A stretch of 20,523 nt of DNA. Origin: a virus. Positions 1 to 8,141 of this stretch are shown piece by piece; the stretch's first letter is position 1; every line of letters begins with the position of its first letter. The notes below the pieces were generated by a model. It searched no databases and was not told where the DNA came from. It saw only the letters and a program-made list of their open reading frames with translations. The position numbers were made by a program, and so were the translations under genes. Location of the stretch: positions 1-20,523 of the IMG/VR virus record IMGVR_UViG_3300034122_002435, one strand, 5' to 3'.

Positions 1-2
1 TC

Positions 3-320
3 CAAGGGGCGACCGTCAGCCAGGTCGATGACGAGGGCTTTTACGACATCTCGTACACGTGGGAGTACGACCAGGGCACGACGTTCTTCCCCGAGCCGCA
101 GAGTCGAGACGTGCAGTATTGCACGCCGGTCATCGGCGTCGGCGGTCAACCCGTGCGGCCCCAGTACACCGTCCTCGTCGGGTACCAGGTCGGCAACCCC
201 GAGACGGACAAGCCCATCATGGAGTGGCAACCGCTGTACGAGTACGGCAACCGCACCGCGGGCAACAACAACGACGGCCTTGGTTGGCAACTGCTGCCGG
301 GTGCAAACCGGATCATCTAA
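3..320 (+). CDS. C-terminal part of a phage structural protein (5' truncated)
   Basis: Open from the first base of the window in the frame that ends at TAA 318-320, so the start lies outside. The visible 105 residues are rich in Tyr, Gly, Asn and Pro, contain one Cys (near VQYCTPV), have no membrane segment, and end GANRII. I do not recognise the family. The next gene starts inside its stop codon (TAATG), so the two are translationally coupled. Position upstream of a collagen-like fibre suggests a tail or neck-associated protein; that role is inferred from context only. Confidence 0.7.
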   Translation, partial: QGATVSQVDDEGFYDISYTWEYDQGTTFFPEPQSRDVQYCTPVIGVGGQPVRPQYTVLVGYQVGNPETDKPIMEWQPLYEYGNRTAGNNNDGLGWQLLPGANRII

Positions 321-727
321 TGGCCGACCCTCGTCTCATCCTCGGAAAGATCATCGCCGTGCAAGGCACGTCGCCGGGCCGTGCGTCGACCATCTCGTAC
401 ACGATCGCGGTGCACGACCCCAACACCGAGGGCGTGTTTACGCTCAATGGTCAACGGCCCGTGAAGCGGCTGCCCGACACCATCGACGTGGAGGCGTTTG
501 TCGTCGGCGACATTGTGATCGGCAGCGTCGAGGCCAACCGCGTCCGGTGGCACTTCCAAGAGTTGCCCGCGTTCGCCGACTGCCCGACGCTGACGCCGCC
601 CGCGCCCATCGTGTCGCCCGAGGACCCGTTCCGCGTGCCGCCGATTACGCCGTTCCCCAACGTCACCAACTACGCTCAAGCCGGTTCGTCCTCGTCCGCG
701 CCGGCTCCGCCGCCGGTAGGAGATTGA
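320..727 (+). CDS. Small phage protein with proline-rich C-terminus, unknown function
   Basis: 135 residues starting at ATG 320, which overlaps the TAA of the upstream gene by one base; a longer in-frame extension upstream is only read-through of the previous gene. The first 85 residues look like a small beta-rich domain (LILGKIIAVQG, ISYTIAVHD, VGDIVIGSVEANRVRWHF), resembling an OB-like or SH3-like barrel by strand pattern only. Residues 90-135 are low-complexity Pro/Ala/Ser and probably disordered. An AGGAG just before the stop serves the next gene. Likely a minor structural or tail-accessory protein by location; the family is not recognised. Confidence 0.75.
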   Translation: MADPRLILGKIIAVQGTSPGRASTISYTIAVHDPNTEGVFTLNGQRPVKRLPDTIDVEAFVVGDIVIGSVEANRVRWHFQELPAFADCPTLTPPAPIVSPEDPFRVPPITPFPNVTNYAQAGSSSSAPAPPPVGD

Positions 728-730
728 TTT

Positions 731-2056
731 ATGGCCACCGTCTCGACCGTCCTGACGCCGATCAACACGCCCGAGGGCGGCACGTTCAACCCGTCGCAAG
801 TGCTGTCGTCGATCAACAGCGGCTTGGTGTACGACGTGCTGGAGTACGCGACGATCCGGGCGCAGATTGACTTCCCATTGGACGCGACCATCGCGGGCAC
901 GATCAGCGTGCAGGGCAGCAATGACGGCGAGACCTGGTCGGCCATGCCGCAGGGTGCAATCGACTACAGCAGCGGCGGGCTCAAGGAACCGATCTACGTC
1001 GCGGGCATCCGCTACGTGCGGTTCCAGGTCACGGCCACGAGCGGCAGCGTCGAGTTCCGGCTGACCGTCACGGGCACGACCGGCGACGTGCTCGAGGTGC
1101 CAACGGCGGTCACGACTCGCGGGTACTACGGCGTCTTCACCGCCAACGCCGACCAGAGCATCGGCAACGCGACAGCCACGGAGGTGCTGTTCGACACGAC
1201 CGAGGAGGCCACGGGCGTCAGTTTGGGCAGCCCGTTGAGCCGCGTCGTGGTCGCCAACGCGGGCACGTACAACTTCCAGTTCAGTGCTCAACTGCGGCAC
1301 AGCAGCGGCGGCACCGAGCACGTCAGCGTTTGGTTTCGCCACAACGGCACCAACATCGCCAGAAGCAACACCGACTACGCCATCTCGGGCAACAACGCCG
1401 CCGAGGTCATGGCGTGGAATTTCGTCTACACCATGGCCGCGGGCGACTACTTCGAAATCGTCATGTCCGCCACGGACAGCGACATCACCCTTGACTACAT
1501 CGCGGCGGCCACAAGCCCGACGCGACCGGCCACGCCAGCGGTGATTCTGACCGTCGTGCAGGCGTCGTCGGGCACGCCGGGTCCGACGGGAGCCACAGGG
1601 CCGACGGGTGCGACTGGCCCGACGGGGGCAACTGGGCCGACGGGTGCGACTGGCCCGACGGGGGCAACTGGGCCGACGGGTGCGACTGGCGCGACCGGCG
1701 CAACTGGCCCGACCGGGCCGACGGGTGCGACGGGAGCAACCGGTGCCACAGGACCGACTGGCCCGACCGGTGCGACCGGGCCGCAAGGCCCCGGCTTTAT
1801 CTGGCAAGGAACGTGGGCATCCCTGCTCACGTACAACGTTGACGATACCGTGTACTACAACGGGTCGTCGTACATCTGCATCGCGTCAAGCACCAACAAC
1901 ATTCCGTCATCGTCGCCGACGTTCTGGTCGCTCGTAGCCCAGCAGGGAGCGACGGGACCAACTGGGCCGACCGGAGCGACCGGCCCGGCGGGAACAGGCA
2001 GCACCGCCGTCGTTGACGCGGCTGGCAAGATATACGCTTACCGCGGCTTTCGATAA
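731..2056 (+). CDS. Collagen-like tail fibre with C1q-like and carbohydrate-binding-like modules
   Basis: 441 residues; ATG 731 is preceded by GTAGGAGA at about 716-722. Residues 1-120 form a beta-rich head. Residues 130-275 resemble the C1q/TNF-like domain common in phage fibres ([17 protein letters not shown], then [17 protein letters not shown]). Residues about 283-354 are an uninterrupted Gly-X-Y tract, mostly GPTGAT hexapeptides, expected to form a collagen-like triple helix. A compact Trp/Tyr module follows ([32 protein letters not shown]), matching the pattern of CBM5/12 chitin-binding-like modules used in phage adhesins. A second short Gly-X-Y tract sits at about 407-424. The order implies a trimeric host-recognition fibre or head decoration. 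The C-terminus (KIYAYRGFR) is short and has no visible chaperone domain. Confidence 0.85.
   Translation: MATVSTVLTPINTPEGGTFNPSQVLSSINSGLVYDVLEYATIRAQIDFPLDATIAGTISVQGSNDGETWSAMPQGAIDYSSGGLKEPIYVAGIRYVRFQVTATSGSVEFRLTVTGTTGDVLEVPTAVTTRGYYGVFTANADQSIGNATATEVLFDTTEEATGVSLGSPLSRVVVANAGTYNFQFSAQLRHSSGGTEHVSVWFRHNGTNIARSNTDYAISGNNAAEVMAWNFVYTMAAGDYFEIVMSATDSDITLDYIAAATSPTRPATPAVILTVVQASSGTPGPTGATGPTGATGPTGATGPTGATGPTGATGPTGATGATGATGPTGPTGATGATGATGPTGPTGATGPQGPGFIWQGTWASLLTYNVDDTVYYNGSSYICIASSTNNIPSSSPTFWSLVAQQGATGPTGPTGATGPAGTGSTAVVDAAGKIYAYRGFR
1579..1794 (+). repeat. Tandem 18-bp repeats encoding GPTGAT collagen-like tract
   Basis: In-frame 18-base units (one GPTGAT each) with a 36-base higher-order pattern: units with GGGGGCAAC alternate with units with GGGTGCGAC. 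Length change in multiples of 9 or 18 bases would lengthen or shorten the fibre without a frameshift. The tract degenerates at its 3' end to GATGAT and GPTGPT variants. Confidence 0.9.
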
Positions 2057-2065
2057 GGACTCACC

Positions 2066-2485
2066 ATGGCAGCGAATACCTCTCCGATCTTCGGCCTCAC
2101 CAGCAAGACCAACGCCGTGGCGACCACGGGCACCGGCAGCACATCGCTTACCGCGCCGACGCAGTTGACCACGCTCTACACCGCAGGCACCGATGGCGGC
2201 ATGTTCGTCGGTGCCAACTGCAAGTCGACCAACACGACCACGGCTGGCATGATTCGGTTCTGGCTTACGCCGAGCGGCGGCACGCGACGGCTTCTCGGCG
2301 AGGTCATCTCGCCGGCCGTGACACCATCGGGCACGGTGTCGTCCGCCGAGGTGCAGTACCTCGCGCCTCTTATGTCTCTGGTGAATGGCATGGAAGGCAT
2401 GCCACTGGCCTCAGGCGATGTGGTCGAGGTCAACACGCACAACAACGAAACGTGGAACATCACCTGCATCGCGGTCAACTTCTGA
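2066..2485 (+). CDS. Probable virion protein, unknown function
   Basis: 139 residues; ATG 2066 follows AAGGA at 2055-2059, ten bases after the fibre gene stop. The N-terminus is Thr/Ser/Ala-rich (residues 1-35), followed by alternating hydrophobic strands (GMIRFWLTP, RRLLGEVISPAV, GDVVEVNTHNNETWNITCIAVNF) typical of a small all-beta domain. There is no signal peptide or membrane segment. It ends six bases before the next gene, within the fibre operon, so it is likely a fibre-associated or decoration protein. The family is not recognised. Confidence 0.75.
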   Translation: MAANTSPIFGLTSKTNAVATTGTGSTSLTAPTQLTTLYTAGTDGGMFVGANCKSTNTTTAGMIRFWLTPSGGTRRLLGEVISPAVTPSGTVSSAEVQYLAPLMSLVNGMEGMPLASGDVVEVNTHNNETWNITCIAVNF

Positions 2486-2491
2486 GGCACC

Positions 2492-3616
2492 ATGAATCGC
2501 GGCTACTTCGAGGTCAACGGGCGGACCAATACGGGGCTTTTCCTCCGCCGTGGCCGCATCCCACCGCCGCACATTCTCACCAGCACGCCGCACATCGGCA
2601 ACATCATCGGCAACTACAGCATCGGCGGAGTGTCTCCCTCGACACTGACGACCGCATACGTGTATGGCACCAGCGGAACGGTGCGAGCCTTGCGGTTCAT
2701 GCAGGACCGCGACAAGCAACTCCTCACCGAGATCTGGTACGCCACCGGCGCGAACACCGGAACGCCGACGGGAGCCTTGACAATCCAACTCCGGGCCGCG
2801 GATGCCACCGCGCCGACTCTCAAGGCCGGAACGCTCATCACCAGCCAATCGCACACGCCGACACAAAACTCGTGGAACCGAGTGGTGCTCACCACGCCGC
2901 AACAACTGAGCATCAACACGATCTACTACGTGGTCATTGGAGATGCCGCAGGCAACGCCACCAACTACTACCGCGTGTATGACAACACGGGTGGCGTGCT
3001 TGGTGCGTTGGGTGGCGTCGAGTCACGATTCTGGGCACCGATCAACACGACGAACGGCTTTAGCACCAACGGCACGCTCATCAACGGCGGCATGTGCATG
3101 ATCCTCGGCTTTGCCGATGGGTCGTATCGCGGCATGTTGCATGCCGGCGGCGGCACACCAGCGAGCAACTCGCTCAAGCGTGGGTACTACCTGAGCAACT
3201 TCGAGACCGACATTGTGCTCGAAGGCATCAGCGTCGGCACCTCGACCAACTGGAACGGCATCGAGATCTTCGGCGGCGACCAAGCACCGTTCCAAACACC
3301 GTTGTACCGCGAGGTCATGAACGCCGACAATCGCGGCCTGTTGTTGGGATATCTCAATCAACCGTTCCGCATGCGCGTCGGCAACGCCTATCGCGTCGTC
3401 ATGACGTTCAGCGGCAACTCGACGAGCCCCGGACAGATTGGCGTGGCGAACGCCACGACCGCCTTCCCCGCCAACGTCGGTTGGGCGTGGGGGTGTCGCG
3501 CGGATCCAACCATCGCCACCACCAGCAACGCTTGGAGCACCGGCGCAAAGACACTCGGCATCACCAACTACGGCATGCTGCTGATGGTGCGCCGCGTCAT
3601 GGACCCGCGAACATGA
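2492..3616 (+). CDS. Beta-rich fibre- or tail-associated phage protein
   Basis: 374 residues from ATG 2492, with GAGG at 2484-2487 just upstream. The N-terminal 40 residues hold a basic Arg/Gly segment (LFLRRGRIPPPH). Residues about 50-170 resemble a jelly-roll, carbohydrate-binding-like domain found in phage and surface proteins (LRFMQDRDKQLLTEIWYATG, NTIYYVVIGDAAGNATNYYRVYD). Residues 200-374 form a second beta-rich region with many Asn/Gly/Thr (GLLLGYLNQPFRMRVGNAYRVVM). Its stop overlaps the next start (ATGA at 3613-3616). A role in adsorption or tail-tip structure is inferred from neighbours and composition. Confidence 0.75.
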   Translation: MNRGYFEVNGRTNTGLFLRRGRIPPPHILTSTPHIGNIIGNYSIGGVSPSTLTTAYVYGTSGTVRALRFMQDRDKQLLTEIWYATGANTGTPTGALTIQLRAADATAPTLKAGTLITSQSHTPTQNSWNRVVLTTPQQLSINTIYYVVIGDAAGNATNYYRVYDNTGGVLGALGGVESRFWAPINTTNGFSTNGTLINGGMCMILGFADGSYRGMLHAGGGTPASNSLKRGYYLSNFETDIVLEGISVGTSTNWNGIEIFGGDQAPFQTPLYREVMNADNRGLLLGYLNQPFRMRVGNAYRVVMTFSGNSTSPGQIGVANATTAFPANVGWAWGCRADPTIATTSNAWSTGAKTLGITNYGMLLMVRRVMDPRT

Positions 3617-3897
3617 ACAGCCAGCGAGTGCTACAGGCCATCGCCACGTATCGGGTTGCCAACGGCGGCTCGATTCCGTCGCTCATCGTCATCGACACGG
3701 ACAACGACACCATCGCATGTCACACCTTCGCCGATTTGGAGGCCAGCACCGATCCTGAATGGCGGCCAGTCTGGATCAACTACACCGTGCTGGTGGACTA
3801 CTACAAGGACGACATTCCGCTCATTCTCGATTCTGTCAACCGCACCACGGTGCGCGACTATCTGTGGATACTGCTCGAGGCCGAAACTCGGCCATGA
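3613..3897 (+). CDS. Small acidic phage protein, unknown function
   Basis: 94 residues starting at ATG 3613, sharing ATGA with the previous stop, so translation is probably coupled. In-frame sequence upstream is read-through inside the 374-residue gene. The protein is acidic and rich in hydrophobic/aromatic residues (SLIVIDTDNDTIACHTF, WINYTVLVDYYKDDIPLIL, RDYLWILLEAE). It has no membrane segment long enough to call. The family is not recognised; location points to a minor virion or assembly protein. Confidence 0.65.
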   Translation: MNSQRVLQAIATYRVANGGSIPSLIVIDTDNDTIACHTFADLEASTDPEWRPVWINYTVLVDYYKDDIPLILDSVNRTTVRDYLWILLEAETRP

Positions 3898-3901
3898 CGG
3901 G

Positions 3902-3907
3902 TACACT
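3902..3907 (+). promoter_or_regulatory. TACACT -10-like element (GGTACACTGAC)
   Basis: GGGTACACTGAC lies five bases after the upstream stop and 26 bases before ATG 3934. With +1 near 3914 the leader would be about 20 bases and would keep the AAGGAA Shine-Dalgarno at 3921-3926. The same GGTACACTGAC recurs at 13919 and 19641. No good -35 box is visible, so promoter activity is inferred from recurrence and position. Confidence 0.45.
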
Positions 3908-3933
3908 GACACCGAACCCCAAGGAACCGAACC

Positions 3934-4809
3934 ATGTCCGCAGCATTTCTCAACGCCGGTGCAACAGCCTTTGCCGCCGCCAACTGGTCCGACACCACCG
4001 GCTTCGTCGATGACGCCGAGTTGTACATCCAGTCGGGCACCCAGACCGTTACCGGCGACCTGACGCCAAGCCTTGCCAACGGCATCCAGAACCTCGACAT
4101 CTTGTCGGGCTGGTCGGGCAACATCGGCGGGGCCAACGGTTCGCTCGCGGTCGAGACGCGTTCGAGCCTCATCAACCAGGTCACGCAGATTCCCCGCGTC
4201 CGGTACTACGCCTCGGGCGGCACGTTCTACTACACGCCGCAGGGTGCCGGTGCGGCCGCAAACGTCTGCGACTACTACCAGATCGCGGGCTCGGGCAACG
4301 GCTACCTGACCGGCACCGGCACCGTCAAGCGGCTGGAAAGCAACGGCGGTCGTCTGTACGTCGGCACCGCCGTCACCAGCGTGGCGACGTTCCGATGGAT
4401 GTTCTCGGGCGGCACCGTCACCATCGACGGCGTCGTCGGCACGACCAAGGTGCACGCCCTGACGATCAGCGGCGGGCAGCACCTGCTCAAGCGTGGCGTG
4501 CAAGGCAGCACGATGGCCTCGACGGGGTTTGTCGAAGGGCTCAACGTCGCGGGCGGAGCCGTGACCATCGACGCCTACGCCGAGACGATTAGCGACCTGC
4601 GGCTTTACGGCGGGTACGTGACCGTGGTGAACTGCGGCGCCATCGCCGTCGTGTCCGGCTACTCGGGCACGCTCGACTTCTCCAAACTCCAGCGGCCCGT
4701 GACCGTGACGCTGCTGGAAGATTCGCCCGGGCTGACCGTCATCCCCTCGCGTCTGCTGACCATCACGACGCGGAACCCGATTGGCCCCGGTGCCAACGGC
4801 CTGACCTAA
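3934..4809 (+). CDS. Phage structural protein with beta-helix-like repeats
   Basis: 291 residues; ATG 3934 follows AAGGAA at 3921-3926. The sequence is a run of short Gly/Thr/Val-rich strands with turns every 15-25 residues (GNGYLTGTGTVKRLESNGGRLYVG, SGGTVTIDGVVG, VAGGAVTIDAYAETISDLRLYGGYVTVVNCG), the look of a right-handed beta-helix or stacked-sheet fibre. No lyase or depolymerase catalytic residues can be identified. Its stop is immediately followed by the ATG of the Cys-rich gene (TAAATG). A tail spike, fibre or decoration protein is the best reading, inferred from repeat pattern and neighbours. Confidence 0.75.
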   Translation: MSAAFLNAGATAFAAANWSDTTGFVDDAELYIQSGTQTVTGDLTPSLANGIQNLDILSGWSGNIGGANGSLAVETRSSLINQVTQIPRVRYYASGGTFYYTPQGAGAAANVCDYYQIAGSGNGYLTGTGTVKRLESNGGRLYVGTAVTSVATFRWMFSGGTVTIDGVVGTTKVHALTISGGQHLLKRGVQGSTMASTGFVEGLNVAGGAVTIDAYAETISDLRLYGGYVTVVNCGAIAVVSGYSGTLDFSKLQRPVTVTLLEDSPGLTVIPSRLLTITTRNPIGPGANGLT

Positions 4810-6135
4810 ATGGCCAAGATCATCGCCATCGACGGACGGGTGCGGGCCGCCAACCGGCGGCTCGTCACAAACGCCCTCGGTGCGCCGTGCTGCTGTGCCG
4901 ATACCGGCGTCATCTACGTCTTCGTCGAGTGTTGCGATCGCCTGCCGCGGTTCGTGCTGACCAAGGCGGCGATGGATGCCCTGCTCGCCCGGTGTGCGTT
5001 CTCGTCCGATCAGCCGACGGCCGTGGTTCGCCGGCCCGGGTCGGACGTGTGTTATTCGTACGACCCGGCCTATCGCACGCTGACGCGGGACCAGGCCGTC
5101 GCCCTTGGGTACGAGGTCATCGAGGATTCGACGCTGCTGCTCTGCGTCGATACCACGCGGCCTGATGGTGTCGCCAACCGATGCAACGCGGCACCTGAGG
5201 ACTGCCGCCCGTGCCCGCGTCAGTGCTGCCTCATGCGAGTCTGGCGGGCTCGGTGTCCTGACCCCACGCGGGTCGAGACGCTGCCCAAGGCGAACGTCTG
5301 CTGCAACTACGGGCGGGTCGCACGGCGAACGCTGTACTACTCGCGTCGGTACGAGCGGTCGGACTACACCCTGCTCAACGCAAGCGGCTCGACCGACCCG
5401 TTTTGCCCGCCCGGCTGCTACGTGGACCTGCTGACCGCGAGGTACAGCACGGTCGATACTGGTCGTGAGGTCGCCCGATTTACGGCGTGCAACGACGACC
5501 TTGAGATTCCCGACGACGGCGGCTTTGAGTGCATCGAGGCCGAGCATCGGTCCACGGTCGAGTCGATCAATCGGCGATGGGCGTTCCTCAACCCACAGCC
5601 CAACGATTCCAGTTGCCTCACCTACGTCGATTCGCCGACGTTCGACGAGCAACGCTCTGCCGAGTGCCGCGACACCGCGCTTGTGCCCGGCGGATTCCCG
5701 GCACGGCTGCGGCGGACCATCCAACGCAACGCCGACGGCAGCGTCTGCAACATCCTCGACCGCGATGGCCCTGAGGAGTTTTGCCTCGACCGTTATCAGG
5801 CCACGTGCGTGACCGACATTCCCAACGTGAGCCGGGCGACCGTCACGACCACGTACCAATATGCGGTCGGCTGCCGCCAAGGGTCGTTCTTCTGGCTCCG
5901 CGAGGTCGAGGTGCGGCAACCCGACAACGTCGACCCGTCGTGCCCGCAGGCCGCAGGCGCCCTCATCTACCGCGAGCGGTACCAAGAGGAGTACACCTGG
6001 TCGATCGCAACCGAGCGGGCTGACGGGTGCCCGGTCAACGTCTGCGACGGCTACCAGCGCGAGGGCACGTACTCGACGTTCCCGACCGCACCCGGCGTCG
6101 TGACGCCTGCCGACGGCGCGTTTCTGTTCCTCTGA
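4810..6135 (+). CDS. Cysteine-rich phage protein (29 Cys in 441 residues)
   Basis: 441 residues starting directly after the previous stop, without a recognisable Shine-Dalgarno, so it probably depends on coupling. I count 29 Cys, including CCC near residue 28, CC near 38, a CRPCPRQCC cluster near 132-140, CC near 160 and CPPGC near 196, then roughly evenly spaced single Cys. The rest is rich in Arg, Tyr, Asp and Thr with beta-strand character. There is no signal peptide or transmembrane helix. Such density suggests disulphide cross-linking in the mature virion or several metal sites. The downstream protein is also Cys-rich and may be a partner. The family is not recognised; a tail or surface role is inferred. 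Confidence 0.75.
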   Translation: MAKIIAIDGRVRAANRRLVTNALGAPCCCADTGVIYVFVECCDRLPRFVLTKAAMDALLARCAFSSDQPTAVVRRPGSDVCYSYDPAYRTLTRDQAVALGYEVIEDSTLLLCVDTTRPDGVANRCNAAPEDCRPCPRQCCLMRVWRARCPDPTRVETLPKANVCCNYGRVARRTLYYSRRYERSDYTLLNASGSTDPFCPPGCYVDLLTARYSTVDTGREVARFTACNDDLEIPDDGGFECIEAEHRSTVESINRRWAFLNPQPNDSSCLTYVDSPTFDEQRSAECRDTALVPGGFPARLRRTIQRNADGSVCNILDRDGPEEFCLDRYQATCVTDIPNVSRATVTTTYQYAVGCRQGSFFWLREVEVRQPDNVDPSCPQAAGALIYRERYQEEYTWSIATERADGCPVNVCDGYQREGTYSTFPTAPGVVTPADGAFLFL

Positions 6136-6137
6136 CC

Positions 6138-6584
6138 ATGGCGTGCGGCTGCTCCAACACCAGTGCCGCCGACCTGCGACCGACGCGGGCGGCCATGTGC
6201 CAGGCGTGTCCGTTCGCCGAGCGGCTGCCCAGCGGCAGCGCGATCACCTGCACCATCTCGGGCCGGTCGATTCTGACGGTTGTGCATGTAGAGGACGCGT
6301 GCCCAAGAAGGCGACACCCCGACCGCGATGGCCAAGTGCGATGGGCTGGCGCCGACTGGCTGGGCGTGCCCGAGCCGATCCGCTGGCGATTGGTCTGGGA
6401 TCTAGGCCGCGAGCCGCAAGGGCTGGTCGGCTGCGGGTGCCTTGCGGCCGTCAAAGCCTCTAGGGCGGGCCCGTGGCTGGAACCCTGGCTGGAGGGGGTC
6501 CAAGCCCTGCGGACGCGGCTGGCGGGCTTTATGGGCGACTGGCGGGCAGCCATGGCCGCCGACGTCACGTTGACGCCGCACTGA
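6138..6584 (+). CDS. Small Cys-rich protein with CxC, CxxC and CGC motifs
   Basis: 148 residues from ATG 6138, two bases after the previous stop; longer in-frame extension upstream is read-through. Cys occur as CxC (3, 5), CxxC (21, 24), single Cys at 38 and 55, and CGC (99, 101), a pattern that could bind zinc or an iron-sulfur cluster. Between these is a Trp-rich stretch (VRWAGADWLGVPEPIRWRL), followed by a helical C-terminus. It closes the late operon: a 153-base gap with a palindrome and promoter follows. Proteins with this layout occur, from memory and without a search, as hypotheticals in phage-like regions. Function unknown. Confidence 0.7.
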   Translation: MACGCSNTSAADLRPTRAAMCQACPFAERLPSGSAITCTISGRSILTVVHVEDACPRRRHPDRDGQVRWAGADWLGVPEPIRWRLVWDLGREPQGLVGCGCLAAVKASRAGPWLEPWLEGVQALRTRLAGFMGDWRAAMAADVTLTPH

Positions 6585-6604
6585 TTAGCAAACACAACCC
6601 TACC

Positions 6605-6618
6605 GACCCGTTCGGGTC
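6605..6618. terminator. Perfect palindrome between late and early regions, possible terminator
   Basis: GACCCGTTCGGGTC is a perfect 14-base palindrome (GACCC/GGGTC stem, GTTC loop) 20 bases after the last late gene. No T-tract follows, so intrinsic termination would be weak. It could equally be an operator for a dimeric protein. Confidence 0.3.
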
Positions 6619-6677
6619 CTGCTGACGATCTGCACAAATCGCGGGCGTGGACTGGACTGACCCGTGCGGTTTGCCGA

Positions 6678-6683
6678 TAGACT
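6678..6683 (+). promoter_or_regulatory. TAGACT -10-like element of the early region, with 5' hairpin
   Basis: GATAGACTT matches the element at 7122-7127. With +1 near 6690 the transcript would begin almost at the hairpin at 6693-6711 (GTGGGGC, loop AGCGA, GCCCCGC; one G-T pair). No convincing -35 is seen. An overlapping TATATC at 6686 is an alternative -10. The leader to ATG 6738 would be about 48 bases. Confidence 0.4.
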
Positions 6684-6737
6684 TGTATATCAGTGGGGCA
6701 GCGAGCCCCGCGACCAGCACCGCGATGGAGACCAGCA

Positions 6738-7121
6738 ATGACCGACCCGATCCTCAACGGAACCAATCCCGCCGCCGACCGCCGCCTCATGGAGGACGTC
6801 ATGTCCGCGCCCGATCCGTTCGACGGCGGCTGCGCACACGACTGCGCCGACCGTCACGATACCCGTGGGCTGACCGAGGCCGACCTGTCGCGTGCCGACC
6901 GCCACGTGATCGCCATGTGCGAGTCGTCGTTCGAGTTGGGCTGGCTGCGCTGCTACCGCAAGGCCGAGGCGATCGTGGCTGACCTGCCGATCGACCCCAG
7001 CGTCAAGGCATCTGTGCTGCTCGCCATCATGGGTTTGCCAGGCAAGCCCTCGACCGACGCCGCCAAGGCGCACCGCCGCGACCAGGTCGAGATGCACCTG
7101 CGCATCGCGTTGGGTGCCTGA
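6738..7121 (+). CDS. Small early phage protein, unknown function
   Basis: 127 residues. ATG 6738 is chosen over an upstream GTG at 6693 because GGAGA (6728-6732) sits at good spacing and the extension (GQRAPRPAPRWRP) is low-complexity. The N-terminus is hydrophilic and Asp-rich with HDCADRHD (residues about 34-41), a possible metal-binding cluster. The C-terminal half is helical with hydrophobic faces (VIAMCESSFELGWLRCYRKAEAIVADL, VKASVLLAIMGLPGKP). First gene of the early block, separated by a 101-base leader from the RecE-like nuclease. Not recognised. Confidence 0.7.
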   Translation: MTDPILNGTNPAADRRLMEDVMSAPDPFDGGCAHDCADRHDTRGLTEADLSRADRHVIAMCESSFELGWLRCYRKAEAIVADLPIDPSVKASVLLAIMGLPGKPSTDAAKAHRRDQVEMHLRIALGA

Positions 7122-7127
7122 TAGACT
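7122..7127 (+). promoter_or_regulatory. Extended -10 (TGATAGACT) upstream of the recombination genes
   Basis: TG-A-TAGACT fits an extended -10. The TGA of the motif is also the stop codon of the previous gene. +1 would fall near 7134, giving an 89-base leader with a symmetrical hairpin at 7143-7168 (GCGGC/GCCGC outside, GGC/GCC inside) and a second pairing CGCCCA 7174-7179 with TGGGCG 7198-7203. No clear -35 box. Confidence 0.45.
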
Positions 7128-7222
7128 TCTCTCTCCTCCTCTGCGGCACCGGCCAACGCCGACGCCGCGGTTTCGCCCATCATCACCGCCGGACTCGTGG
7201 GCGACCGGCATGGAGAACATCA

Positions 7223-8131
7223 ATGACCGTTCGCAAAATGACCGACCGTGCCTTTGGCGACTACGCCGCCGACAAAGACGTCAACGCCTCGGCCCTGAGG
7301 GCTGGCCGCAAGTCGATGCTGCACATGAAGGCCGTCATCGACGGCGTGGCCAAGGAGCCGTCGCCCGCGATGCTGCTCGGCTCGGCCTTGCACGCCGCCA
7401 TTCTGGAGCCCGCCCGGTTCGGCGAGATGCTGCGCGTCGCTCCCGACGTTGACCGCCGCACCAAGGCGGGCAAGGAGGAGTACGCCGCGTTTGTGGCGTC
7501 GCTGCCGAAGAACGCCATCGTCCTGACCGCAGACGACTACAACGCCGTCCGCGATGCACAACTTGCCGTCAACGCCACCATGGTGCCAAACCTCATGGGT
7601 GCAGGCGAGTCCGAGGTGTCCGTCTACTGGGGCGAGCAGTGCGGCGACAAGGTGGTCGGATGCAAGGCCCGCATCGACTGGCTTGGTCACCTGGCGGGCC
7701 AGCCCGATCAGGGGCTCATCATCGACATCAAGACGACGCGCGACGCCAGCCCGGGTGCGTTCGCGCGGTCGGCAGCGTCGTACGGCTACCTGCACCAGGC
7801 TGCGTGGTACATGCGGGCCGCGGCTCGCCTCAACGCCACGGGGCAAGGCCCCAAGATCGCCGACTACTTCATGGTCGCGGTCGAGATGGAGCCCCCGTAC
7901 GCCGTCGGCCTGTACCGGCTGTCGAGCGACGACCTGAGGGCCGCGGACCTCGACAACCTTGAGACACTGCAATGCTGGGCCGCCGCGTGCGAGGCCGACC
8001 AGTTCCCGGGCCCGACCGGCAGCACCATCCGCACCCTGAACGTGCCCGAGTGGGTGTTCCGCTCGGCCAATCCGACCGTGAGCAGCGTGCAGGACGACCT
8101 GCTCGACGGCGACATCACCATCCCTTTCTGA
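7223..8131 (+). CDS. RecE/exodeoxyribonuclease VIII-type PD-(D/E)XK nuclease
   Basis: 302 residues; ATG 7223, with GGAGA at about 7211 just upstream. Hallmarks in order: GSALHAAILEPARF (53-66, the GxxxH helix of RecE C-terminal domains), E131 in SEVSVYW, GCKARIDW (K148, R150, D152), IIDIKTT (D168, K170; the D-x-K core) and YLHQAAWYM (Q192, Y196). These match lambda-exonuclease/RecE-like PDDEXK enzymes that digest the 5' strand of duplex DNA to give 3' single-stranded tails. The next gene is a RecT-like annealing protein, the classic partner. Length fits a stand-alone phage RecE catalytic domain. The specific subfamily is not resolved. Confidence 0.88.
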   Translation: MTVRKMTDRAFGDYAADKDVNASALRAGRKSMLHMKAVIDGVAKEPSPAMLLGSALHAAILEPARFGEMLRVAPDVDRRTKAGKEEYAAFVASLPKNAIVLTADDYNAVRDAQLAVNATMVPNLMGAGESEVSVYWGEQCGDKVVGCKARIDWLGHLAGQPDQGLIIDIKTTRDASPGAFARSAASYGYLHQAAWYMRAAARLNATGQGPKIADYFMVAVEMEPPYAVGLYRLSSDDLRAADLDNLETLQCWAAACEADQFPGPTGSTIRTLNVPEWVFRSANPTVSSVQDDLLDGDITIPF

Positions 8132-8141
8132 GGAGAACCCA

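Noticed and set aside
3631-5985. 784-residue - strand ORF
   Set aside because: Shadow of the 3934 and 4810 genes: Arg/Val/Gly/Asp/His-rich without domain features, typical of antisense frames in high-GC DNA.
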